Source: Pseudonocardia sp. EC080619-01
GTDB taxonomy: Bacteria; Actinomycetota; Actinomycetes; Mycobacteriales; Pseudonocardiaceae
NCBI RefSeq assembly: GCF_001420995.1
Contig: NZ_CP012184.1
Coordinates: forward strand, 5,502,501-5,566,500
Direction: 5' to 3'
Length of the DNA stretch: 64,000 bases
Numbering within the stretch: position 1 is the first letter of the stretch; the number at the start of each line of letters is the position of its first letter. Of the stretch, positions 1-6,127 are shown one piece after another. Made by a program: the position numbers and the translations under genes. Under the pieces are notes generated by a model. It saw only the letters and a list, made by a program, of their open reading frames with translations, did not search any database and was not told the origin of the DNA.

Positions 1-1
1 G

Positions 2-40
2 TTCGTCCTGTCCTACATCCCCCGCCGCCTCGCGCGGTAG
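2..40 (+). CDS. C-terminal tail of an upstream gene (partial)
   Basis: The reading frame starting at base 2 is open to a TAG at 38-40 and encodes a short hydrophobic-then-basic tail ending in IPRRLAR. It lies 46 bp upstream of a solute-binding protein gene on the same strand. A transmembrane segment followed by a basic tail would suit the end of an ABC permease. Only 12 residues are visible, so the function is a guess from position. Confidence 0.35.
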   Translation, partial: FVLSYIPRRLAR

Positions 41-86
41 TCACACCGGCGGACGACGGCGTCCGTCCCGGCAAAGGAGCTGACCC

Positions 87-1226
87 ATGAAGAGGACACG
101 CACGAGCGGCCTGGTCGCCGCACTCGCGGCGGGCGGCCTGCTGCTCGCAGGCTGCGGCGGGGGTGGTGGCGGCGGCACCGACACCGTCACCGAGGGGATG
201 CTCGCGCTGCCCGCCGTGGACGACGCGAACGGCCTCGTCGTCGACGGCGAGCAGGTCGCCGACGCCGCCCTGCTGGAGGCCGCCCGCGGCGACACGCTCG
301 TCTGGTTCACCGGGTCCGGCAGCGAGAGCGCCGAGCTGACCGCGGACCGGTTCACCGCGGAGACCGGCGTCCAGGTCGAGGTGACGCGGATGCCGTCGGC
401 GAAGCTCAACGAGCGGGTGCTCAGCGAGGCCGGGGCCGGGCGGCTGTCGGCGGGCGTCGTCACGATCACCGACCCGCTGCTCGCCGAGGGCCTCGCCGAG
501 CAGGACGTGTTCGTGCCCTACACCGAGATGCCGACCCACGACACGCTGACCGGCACCGAGAACGTGACGTGGGACGGCGGGGCCTACTACACGTCGTACT
601 ACTCGGCCTACGCGTTCGCCTACAACAACCGGGCCGTCGAGGCCGGGAACGTCCCGTCCAGCTGGAACGACCTGCTGGACCCGCGGTGGAAGGGCCGCAT
701 GGGCGTCGTCAACGCCGGGGCGGGCGGCACCGTGCAGGGCCTGGCCGCGTTCCAGGAGGACGTCATCGGCCCGGACTACTGGGCCGGGCTCGCCGCGCAG
801 CAGCCGCGGATCTTCGACACCACCTCGGTGCAGCTGGAGGCACTCGCCCGCGGCGAGATTGAGATCGCGACGGCCGGCTTCAACAGCACCTACGGCGCGG
901 AGCGGTCCGGGGCGCCGATCAAGCTCGTCGTGCCCGAGGAGGGCGTGTCCGGCACCTTCAACATGCAGGGCCTGACCAGTACCGGGCAGGACAGCCCGGC
1001 CGCGAAGCTGTTCATGAACTGGACCTGGTCGAAGTCGGGCCAGCAGTTCGCCGCCGCGCAGGGGTTCATCGGGGCCCGCACCGACATCGAACAGGTCCCG
1101 ACCGGTGACTACCGGCTCCCGAAGGCCGACGACCCGTCGTTCGTCGTCTACAGCCCGGAGCAGGCGGAGACCGAGGGCGCCGACATCGTCCGGCGCTGGA
1201 ACCAGACCTTCGGCTTCAACGGCTGA
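87..1226 (+). CDS. Extracellular solute-binding lipoprotein of an ABC importer (ferric-iron type)
   Basis: The 379-residue product begins with a lipoprotein signal: basic N-terminus, hydrophobic core and lipobox LLLAGC with the lipidated Cys at residue 23, then a run of glycines. The mature part looks like a family-1 periplasmic binding protein of the Fe3+/2-aminoethylphosphonate group. It has a beta-strand opening TLVWFTGSGS, a tyrosine-rich hinge stretch (YYTSYYSAYAFAYNN) and the motif SSWNDLLDPRWKGR. It should sit on the outside of the membrane and deliver substrate to a permease, probably encoded upstream. An AGGAG ribosome site (75-79) fixes the start. A strong terminator follows the gene. 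Iron is my best guess for the substrate; thiamine or phosphonate are possible. Confidence 0.85.
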   Translation: MKRTRTSGLVAALAAGGLLLAGCGGGGGGGTDTVTEGMLALPAVDDANGLVVDGEQVADAALLEAARGDTLVWFTGSGSESAELTADRFTAETGVQVEVTRMPSAKLNERVLSEAGAGRLSAGVVTITDPLLAEGLAEQDVFVPYTEMPTHDTLTGTENVTWDGGAYYTSYYSAYAFAYNNRAVEAGNVPSSWNDLLDPRWKGRMGVVNAGAGGTVQGLAAFQEDVIGPDYWAGLAAQQPRIFDTTSVQLEALARGEIEIATAGFNSTYGAERSGAPIKLVVPEEGVSGTFNMQGLTSTGQDSPAAKLFMNWTWSKSGQQFAAAQGFIGARTDIEQVPTGDYRLPKADDPSFVVYSPEQAETEGADIVRRWNQTFGFNG

Positions 1227-1242
1227 CCCGGTCCACCCCACG

Positions 1243-1274
1243 GGACGCCCCGGTCCGACAGGACCGGGGCGTCC
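1243..1274 (+). terminator. Perfect GC hairpin terminator after the solute-binding protein gene
   Basis: Arms 1243-1256 and 1261-1274 are perfect inverse complements of 14 bp (GGACGCCCCGGTCC), closed by the 4-base loop GACA. The hairpin lies 17 bp after the stop codon. No long T-tract follows, as is common for actinomycete terminators. Confidence 0.85.
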
Positions 1275-1290
1275 GTCTATCTGCGCCCAC

Positions 1291-1317
1291 CCGCCCCACC
1301 CGCCCCACCCGCCCCAC
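1291..1317. repeat. Three tandem copies of a 9-bp unit
   Basis: CCGCCCCAC is repeated three times without change, flanked by degenerate copies on both sides. It lies between two terminator-like inverted repeats, in the gap between convergent genes. It is probably a slippage product with no coding role. Confidence 0.8.
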
Positions 1318-1341
1318 CCGACCTCCCCGACCTCCCCACGG

Positions 1342-1403
1342 ACGCTCACCGGTTCCGTCGACGCGCACGCGATCGGGCGAGCGCCGGCGGAACCGGTGAG
1401 CGT
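1342..1403. terminator. 16-bp inverted repeat between convergent genes, probable bidirectional terminator
   Basis: Arms 1342-1357 (ACGCTCACCGGTTCCG) and 1388-1403 (its exact reverse complement) enclose a 30-bp GC-rich loop. The right arm ends 14 bp from the stop codon of the minus-strand hydratase gene. The position suits a terminator for the minus-strand operon and a backstop for the plus-strand gene. The loop is long for a terminator, so a protein-binding or recombination role is possible. Confidence 0.6.
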
Positions 1404-1417
1404 GTCGTGGTCGGTGA

Positions 1418-1885
1418 TCAGTCCAGGAGGATCAGGGAGAGTTTGCGGGCCGCGCATGCGGGGCGTGGTGAGTGCTCCAGCTCCACGGTGAAGTCGATCG
1501 CGACGAGGACGCCGCGGTCGCGGGGCTCGGCGTCCGCGACCGTCGCGTGCAGCCGGACGCGGGACCCCACCGGGACCGGCGCCGGGAACCGGACCCGGTC
1601 CCAGCCGTAGTTGAGCCGCGCCGTCCCCAGCTCGAACCGGTACAGGTCGCCGGCCAGCGCGGAGATCAGCGACAGCGTGAGCTGGCCGTGCGCGATCGTG
1701 CGGCCGTAGGGCCCGGACGCGGCCCGCTCGCGGTCGACGTGGATCCACTGGTGGTCGCCGGTCGCCGCGGCGAACGCGTCGATGCGGTCCTGGTCCACGG
1801 TGGTCCACGGCCCCGTGCCGAGCTCGGCGCCGATCGCGGCGTCGAGCCCGTCCCGGGTGGAGACGACGAGCGGGCCGCCCGTCAC
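1418..1885 (-). CDS. MaoC-like (R)-specific enoyl-CoA/ACP hydratase
   Basis: The 155-residue protein has the single hot-dog fold signature of MaoC dehydratases. The hydratase-2 motif is visible at residues 42-67: Asp44 and His49 in TGDHQWIHVD, followed by GPYGRTIAHG. Such enzymes add water to 2-enoyl-CoA or ACP thioesters to give (R)-3-hydroxyacyl products. Its ATG overlaps the stop of the upstream reductase gene by 4 bp, so the two are probably translationally coupled. With the reductase and the enoyl-CoA hydratase it forms a fatty-acyl metabolism set. Nothing ties it to the polyene cluster. Confidence 0.87.
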   Translation of the reverse strand: MTGGPLVVSTRDGLDAAIGAELGTGPWTTVDQDRIDAFAAATGDHQWIHVDRERAASGPYGRTIAHGQLTLSLISALAGDLYRFELGTARLNYGWDRVRFPAPVPVGSRVRLHATVADAEPRDRGVLVAIDFTVELEHSPRPACAARKLSLILLD

Positions 1886-2625
1886 ATGAACCGCCCGCCG
1901 GTGACCTCGGCCGTCGTGCCCGTCATGTACGACGACAGCGACGACGCGTAGAACAGCGCCACGTTCGCGACCTCGTCGATCTCACCGACCCGCTGCATCG
2001 GGATCTCGGACATCTTCTGGTCCCACGCCTTCTGCGGCATCGCCTCGGTCATCGCCGACCGGATCAGGCCCGGCTGGATCGCGTTGACCCGCACCCCGTG
2101 GTGGGCCATCTCCTTGGCTGCGGCCTTCGTGAGCCCGACGATCCCCGCCTTCGCCGCCGAGTAGTTGGTCTGCCCGACCATCCCGACCTTCCCGGACAGC
2201 GAGCTGATGTTCACGATCGCGCCGGACTTCTGCTCCCGCATCCGTGCGGCGGCGAGCCGGGTGCCGTTCCAGGTGCCCTTGAGGTGGACCTGGATCACCA
2301 GGTCGAAGTCGTCCTCCGACATGGTGCGCATCGTGGCGTCGCGGGTGATCCCGGCGTTGTTGACGAAGACGTCGAGCGAGCCGAACGTCGTCACCGCGGT
2401 GTCGATCAGCGCGGCGACCTCCTCGGCGGAGACGACGTCGCAGCGGACGCCGACGGCGACCTCCTCCCCGCCGAGCTCCTTCGCGGCGGCGCGGGCGGCG
2501 GCCTCGTCGAGGTCGCCGAGCACGACGCGGGCGCCGTGCTCGACGTAGGTGCGCGCGATGGCGAGCCCGATGCCCTGGGCACCACCCGTCACGACGGCGG
2601 TGCGGCCCTCCAGCAGTGCAGTCAT
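1882..2625 (-). CDS. fabG: 3-oxoacyl-(ACP/CoA) reductase, SDR family
   Basis: The 247-residue classical short-chain dehydrogenase shows the NAD(P) glycine motif TGGAQGIG (residues 13-20), NNAG (89-92) and the catalytic Ser near 142 with Tyr155 and Lys159 (NYSAAK). The C-terminal half follows FabG closely, including the RVNAIQPG segment and the closing TGG near the C-terminus. It reduces 3-oxoacyl thioesters, or runs in reverse on 3-hydroxyacyl-CoA. I chose the ATG at 2625, preceded by an AGAGAGGA ribosome site; an upstream in-frame start would add 15 residues unlike the family. It lies 59 bp after the hydratase/isomerase gene and overlaps the MaoC-like gene. Confidence 0.88.
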   Translation of the reverse strand: MTALLEGRTAVVTGGAQGIGLAIARTYVEHGARVVLGDLDEAAARAAAKELGGEEVAVGVRCDVVSAEEVAALIDTAVTTFGSLDVFVNNAGITRDATMRTMSEDDFDLVIQVHLKGTWNGTRLAAARMREQKSGAIVNISSLSGKVGMVGQTNYSAAKAGIVGLTKAAAKEMAHHGVRVNAIQPGLIRSAMTEAMPQKAWDQKMSEIPMQRVGEIDEVANVALFYASSLSSYMTGTTAEVTGGRFM

Positions 2626-2684
2626 TCCGGTCCTCTCTCTGGTCGGTTCCCGGTCGCGTGGCGGGGCCACGGCACCCGGGGGAG

Positions 2685-3467
2685 TCAGGTGAAGCGGGGT
2701 TCGCGGCGCTCGGTGAAGGCCGCCCGGCCCTCGGCGGCGTCCGGGCCCTGGCCTGCCAGCGCCACGGCCACCCGCTCCGAGGCGAGGAAGTCGGCCAGGC
2801 CCGCGTGGGTGCGGGCCGCGAGACGCTTGGTCAGGGCGTTGGACTCGCGGGGCCCGGCCGCCAGCCGCGCGGCGATCTCGCCGGCCCGCGCCGTCGCCGT
2901 ACCCGCGGGGACGACCTCGCTCACCAGGCCGGCGTCGGCCGCGGCCGGGGCGCTGAGCCGCTCGCCGAGCAGCAGGTGGCGGGCCGCGCGCTGCGGGCCG
3001 AGGCGGCGGGGGAGGTGGTAGGCGGTACCGGCGTCGGCGGTGAGGCCGCGCGCGGCGAACGGGGCGGCGAAGAACGCGTCGTCGGCGGCGACGACGAGAT
3101 CGCAGGACAGCACCAGGCCCCAGGCCGCACCGACGGCGTAGCCCTCGACGGCGGCGACCACCACGACGTCGGTCCGCACGATCGTCTCGACGACCTCGTG
3201 CACCAGGGCGAGCCGGGAGGCGGGGCCGAAGAGCCCGTCGGCGGCGGAGGGCATCGAGCCGACGTCGCCGCCGGAGGAGAAGTAGGAGTCCCCGCCCGTC
3301 AGGACGAAGGCGGCGTCACCGCGCCGGGCCGCCGCGCCGAGCTCGGACAGGAGGCGTTCGAGCAGGGTGTGGTCGAGCGCGTTGCGGCGGTGCGGGCGCT
3401 GCAGACGGAGCGTGGTCACGCCGGCCGAGCCGTCGACGGTGAGCGGATCCTCGGGAGCTGGTGTCAC
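2685..3467 (-). CDS. Enoyl-CoA hydratase/isomerase (crotonase family)
   Basis: This 260-residue crotonase-fold protein has both oxyanion-hole segments: SSGGDVG (about 64-70) and EGYAVGAAWGL (about 108-118). In the catalytic region it has GLTADAGTAYHLPRRLG, with Asp145 where classical hydratases keep a Glu. That pattern resembles PaaG-type isomerases, so isomerisation of a CoA thioester is as likely as hydration. The start is a GTG with no visible ribosome site. A TACATT element stands 9 bp upstream, suggesting a nearly leaderless message. It is the first gene of the three-gene minus-strand unit. Confidence 0.85.
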   Translation of the reverse strand: MTPAPEDPLTVDGSAGVTTLRLQRPHRRNALDHTLLERLLSELGAAARRGDAAFVLTGGDSYFSSGGDVGSMPSAADGLFGPASRLALVHEVVETIVRTDVVVVAAVEGYAVGAAWGLVLSCDLVVAADDAFFAAPFAARGLTADAGTAYHLPRRLGPQRAARHLLLGERLSAPAAADAGLVSEVVPAGTATARAGEIAARLAAGPRESNALTKRLAARTHAGLADFLASERVAVALAGQGPDAAEGRAAFTERREPRFT

Positions 3468-3481
3468 ACTCTATAGAATGT
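3466..3481. promoter_or_regulatory. Near-palindrome over the start of the acyl-CoA operon (candidate operator)
   Basis: ACACTCTATAGAATGT is a 16-bp dyad with one mismatched pair, and its central 8 bp TCTATAGA are perfect. It overlaps the GTG start of the minus-strand crotonase gene and is unusually AT-rich for this DNA. It includes TATAGA and, on the minus strand, TACATT, either of which could be a -10 box. It looks like an operator for a TetR-type repressor of acyl-CoA metabolism; no regulator gene is visible. Confidence 0.5.
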
Positions 3482-3518
3482 AGTCGACGGGGTGGGTGGG
3501 GTCGAGTACCTCCCGCCA

Positions 3519-3622
3519 CCGCACATGCTGTCGGCTTCCCGCACAGACCGTCGGCTGTCCGCACAGGTCCTGTCTCGTGCGGGAAGCCCAGAACCTGTGC
3601 GGCTCACGCCGAGCCTGTGCTG
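3519..3622. repeat. 20-bp-period inverted half-site array A (3+3 copies)
   Basis: The 8-bp core CCGCACAG, or close variants, starts at 3519, 3539 and 3559, exactly 20 bp apart. After an 8-bp gap the reverse complement CTGTGCGG, or close variants, starts at 3575, 3595 and 3615, again 20 bp apart. The array fills the gap between the NADH dehydrogenase stop and the crotonase gene, and its last core lies inside the dehydrogenase C-terminal codons. Within it, a perfect 12-bp inverted repeat (GGCTTCCCGCAC, 3533-3544 with 3577-3588) could fold and end transcription. Confidence 0.8.
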
Positions 3623-5010
3623 CCGGGACGGTCGACCGGCTCGACGTCGGCCGCCGTCGCGGGACCGTCGGGAGCGTGCGGTTCGGCCGTCTCCAGCGGC
3701 ACGTGCTCGGCGCGGATCACCCCGATCTGCACCGCCTGCCGTCCGGTGACGGCGTCGAGCAGCCAGTCGGTCGCGACCCGCAGCCGGTTCCCCGGCATCG
3801 ACAGCAGGTGGTACCCACGGGTGACGACCGTGGCCGCGAGCCCGGACAGCGGGACACCCAGCGGGTTCGCGGCCGCGTCGGCGCCCCCGAGCTCGACGAC
3901 GAAGCCCAGGTCGTGGTGCGCGTAGGTGCCGGGTTCGCCGTAGCCCAGTGACGCGGCCACGTTCCGCGCGGCGAGCGCGCCCTGCCGGGTGGCGTGCTGG
4001 GCGGTCATGGCGGTCGGGGTGCCGCCGCGGGTCACGTCCGGGACCGCGGACGCGTCGCCGCAGCCGTGGATCTCGGGCCGCCCGGGAACCCGCAGGTCGG
4101 TCCCGACCACCAGGCGTCCGCGGTCGGTCGGGAGGCCCAGGTCGGCGACGAGCGGGTCGGGCCGCACCCCCACGCACCAGACCAGCGTCCGCGTGTCGAT
4201 CACCTCGCCGGAGGTCAGGCGCACCCGTCCCGGCGTGGCCTCGGCGACCGACTCCCCGGTGCGGATCTCCACCCCGCGCCGCCGCAGGACCCGGTCCGCG
4301 GTGCGGGACAGTCTGCGGTCGAGCTCGGGCAGCACCCGCGACGCCCGGTCGATCAGGATCCACCGGACCGGCGTCCCGCGCAGCGCCGGACGGTCGCGGG
4401 CCATCAACGCCGTCAGCATCGCGCCCTGCGCGGCGAGCTCGGTCCCGGTGTAGCCCGCACCGACGGTGACGAAGGTCAGCCGGGCCCGGCGCTCGGCGGC
4501 GTCGTCGGTGGTCGCTGCGATCTCGATCTGGCGGACCATGTGGTCGCGCAGGTACAGCGCCTCGGGGATGCTGCGGAAGCCGTGCGCGTTCTCCGCCACC
4601 CCCGGTATCGGGAGCAGCGCGTTGACGCTGCCCGCGGCCAGCAGGAGACGGTCGTAGCGGATCTGCCCGTGACCGCCGTCCGGATCGCGCCAGGCGACGG
4701 TGCGGGTGTCGACGTCGATCCGCTCGACGGTCCCGAGCACGATCTCCGCCCCGCGCAGCGACCGGCTCAGCGACACCGCGATCCGGCGGGGCTCGAGCGT
4801 CCCGACCGCGACCTCGGGCAGCAGCGGCAGGTACACGAAGTGGTCCTGCTGGTCGATCACGGTGATCCGGGCCCGCCCGCGGAGCCGGCGTATCAGGCCC
4901 TTGGCCGCGGCGTGCCCGGCGAACCCGGCTCCCACGACGACGACGTGCGGCAGGCCGTCTGGTGCGCCCGGGGCTGCGCGCCCGAACGGGAACCGTGGTG
5001 GACGGGTCAT
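3604..5010 (-). CDS. ndh: Type II NADH dehydrogenase (FAD-dependent pyridine nucleotide oxidoreductase)
   Basis: The 468-residue protein has two Rossmann motifs: GAGFAG for FAD (27-32) and GAGYTG for NAD(P)H (184-189). The FAD-closing motif GCGDA follows at 316-320. This is the layout of NDH-2 enzymes, which pass electrons from NADH to membrane quinone without pumping protons. The tail after about residue 440 is acidic and proline-rich, with no clear membrane helix. I chose the ATG at 5010 because the FAD motif follows at the usual distance; the upstream open frame is repeat DNA. The gene stands alone on the minus strand between 20-bp-period repeat arrays, and a 20-bp palindrome lies 27 bp before the start. 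Confidence 0.85.
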   Translation of the reverse strand: MTRPPRFPFGRAAPGAPDGLPHVVVVGAGFAGHAAAKGLIRRLRGRARITVIDQQDHFVYLPLLPEVAVGTLEPRRIAVSLSRSLRGAEIVLGTVERIDVDTRTVAWRDPDGGHGQIRYDRLLLAAGSVNALLPIPGVAENAHGFRSIPEALYLRDHMVRQIEIAATTDDAAERRARLTFVTVGAGYTGTELAAQGAMLTALMARDRPALRGTPVRWILIDRASRVLPELDRRLSRTADRVLRRRGVEIRTGESVAEATPGRVRLTSGEVIDTRTLVWCVGVRPDPLVADLGLPTDRGRLVVGTDLRVPGRPEIHGCGDASAVPDVTRGGTPTAMTAQHATRQGALAARNVAASLGYGEPGTYAHHDLGFVVELGGADAAANPLGVPLSGLAATVVTRGYHLLSMPGNRLRVATDWLLDAVTGRQAVQIGVIRAEHVPLETAEPHAPDGPATAADVEPVDRPGSTGSA

Positions 5011-5037
5011 CGTGCGGTGTCCCTTCGTCCTTCGTCC

Positions 5038-5057
5038 GCGCCGGGCCGGCCCGGCGC
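5038..5057. promoter_or_regulatory. Perfect 20-bp GC palindrome upstream of ndh
   Basis: The 20 bases read the same on both strands; the left half is GCGCCGGGCC. The palindrome lies 27 bp upstream of the ndh start, in the expected 5' leader or promoter. A repressor site or a strong leader hairpin would both fit. It does not resemble the Rex consensus. Confidence 0.45.
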
Positions 5058-5369
5058 ACCCGAGGACTCCGCTCCGCTGTCCACCAGGCGAGAACCTGAC
5101 GCGCGTCCGGCACATCCGCTGTGCCCACGGAGCACATCCGGTGCCGGGTCCCGTGCGAGGTCCCGGTGTGGGCGATCGTGCGAGCCCCTGACGCCTGAGC
5201 ATGGCCGGTCCGACCGGGGTGCCGGGCTCCGCCGATCGGGCGGACCTTCGCAGTGACGGCGGCGCACCGTCCTGGCGAGGCCTGGCGCGAGCGCCACCGC
5301 GAGCCCTGGAGCGGCCGTCGGCGCGCAGCTCCGCGCGCACCGTCCGTGCCGCAGGCCGCCCGGCGGGAA

Positions 5370-5453
5370 CCGCACAGGCTCCGGGCTGATCGCACACACG
5401 GTTGGGCCACCGCACAGGACAGATCCTGTGCGGGCGCAGCGCAAGATGTGCGG
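5370..5453. repeat. 20-bp-period inverted half-site array B1 (3+2 copies)
   Basis: Left cores start at 5370, 5390 (TCGCACAC) and 5410. Right, inverted cores start at 5426 and 5446. The central pair forms a perfect 10-bp hairpin: CCGCACAGGA at 5410-5419, loop CAGA, TCCTGTGCGG at 5424-5433. Lateral spacing is 20 bp and the central gap between cores is 8 bp, as in the other arrays. Confidence 0.8.
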
Positions 5454-5498
5454 TGCGGTGCGGTGCGGGCGTGGGGCGTGGGGCGTGGGGCGTGGGGC
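5449..5498. repeat. Short tandem repeats TGCGG and GTGGGGC
   Basis: TGCGG is repeated four times at 5449-5468, growing directly out of the last core of array B1. GTGGGGC is repeated four times at 5471-5498. Both units are perfect copies and look like replication slippage. Confidence 0.85.
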
Positions 5499-5592
5499 GT
5501 GGCGGCGTGTGGCGCGTGGCCCGGCTCCGGCACCGGCTCCGGCTCCGGCACCGGCATTGAGCTCGGGCACGAGCCAGTTGAGCGCAGCGCGC

Positions 5593-5871
5593 GGGCACAC
5601 GGTACGTAGAGCCGCACAGGATCTGACGTGGCCGCACAGACCGTGGACACACCGCACAAGTCAGGATCCGTGCGGGTGCTGGGCAACCTGTGCGGGTGCC
5701 GGGTGCCGGGTGCCCCGTGCGGGTGCGGGGGAAGCTGTGCCGAGTGCCGAGTGCCGAGTGCCGGTGACCTGTTCGGGCGCCGGGCAAGCTGTGCGGGTGC
5801 GGGGCAAGCTGTGCGGCGGCCCGCATCCTGTGCGAGTACGGGCATGCTGTGCGGATTCCGTCGATGTGCCG
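5593..5871. repeat. Long 20-bp-period inverted half-site array B2
   Basis: Left cores start at 5612, 5632 and 5652, with a degenerate copy near 5593. After an 8-bp gap the inverted cores start at 5668 and 5688. The run then continues with slight slips at 5715, 5735, 5769, 5789, 5809, 5828, 5847 and 5864. The 12-bp spacers of the right arm are related: several read roughly GYGCNGGGCAAS, so the true unit is near 20 bp. GTGCCGG and TGCCGAG tandem repeats interrupt the array near 5696-5763. Confidence 0.78.
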
Positions 5872-5939
5872 CCCGGACGCTGCCGCCAGGGCGCACCCCC
5901 CGCCCTACAACGGCTGCAGCCGCTCAGATCAAGGCGGAA

Positions 5940-6084
5940 TCGCACAGGATGCGGGCCGCCGCACAGGGTGTGGGGCTGCCGCACGGAACAGAGTCTGTGC
6001 GGGAAACCGTCAACTTGTGCGGAAGGTTGGCAGCGTGCGCCGGAACCACGGAAACCGTGCGGCTCCGGCGCTCGGCATGTGCCG
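5940..6084. repeat. 20-bp-period inverted half-site array B3
   Basis: Left cores start at 5940 (TCGCACAG), 5959 and 5979 (CCGCACGG). After the constant 8-bp gap, inverted cores start at 5995 and 6015, with weaker copies at 6055 (40 bp later) and 6077. The array lies just beyond the 3' end of the glycosyltransferase gene and could also end transcription of that operon. Confidence 0.72.
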
Positions 6085-6127
6085 ACCGCAGCTGCTCGGC
6101 GCGGTTCTGATCCGGTGGCGGCGGGGG

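Larger units (their letters stand above)
5011..6127. other. 1.1-kb non-coding, repeat-dense region between ndh and the polyene operon
   Basis: I see no credible gene here. Open frames cross it in several directions, but their translations are runs of Cys, Arg and Gly without domain character. The first 330 bp hold the ndh promoter region with a GC palindrome. The rest consists of three half-site arrays and several short tandem repeats, including six-base GGCTCC/GGCACC units near 5523-5555. The left edge of the polyene cluster most likely lies in this stretch. Confidence 0.75.

Noticed and set aside
1418..3467. Treating the MaoC/FabG/crotonase genes as polyene precursor genes
   Set aside because: They are separated from the cluster by ndh and repeat DNA, and nystatin-type clusters do not carry such a set.
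3533..3588. The 12-bp inverted repeat as a separate transposon or attachment-site end
   Set aside because: It is contained in array A and shares its cores. No transposase, integrase or target-site duplication is visible.
3519..6084. CRISPR array as an explanation for the 20-bp periodic repeats
   Set aside because: The repeated core is only 8 bp, spacers are 12 bp and partly related to each other, orientation flips inside each array, and no cas gene is near.
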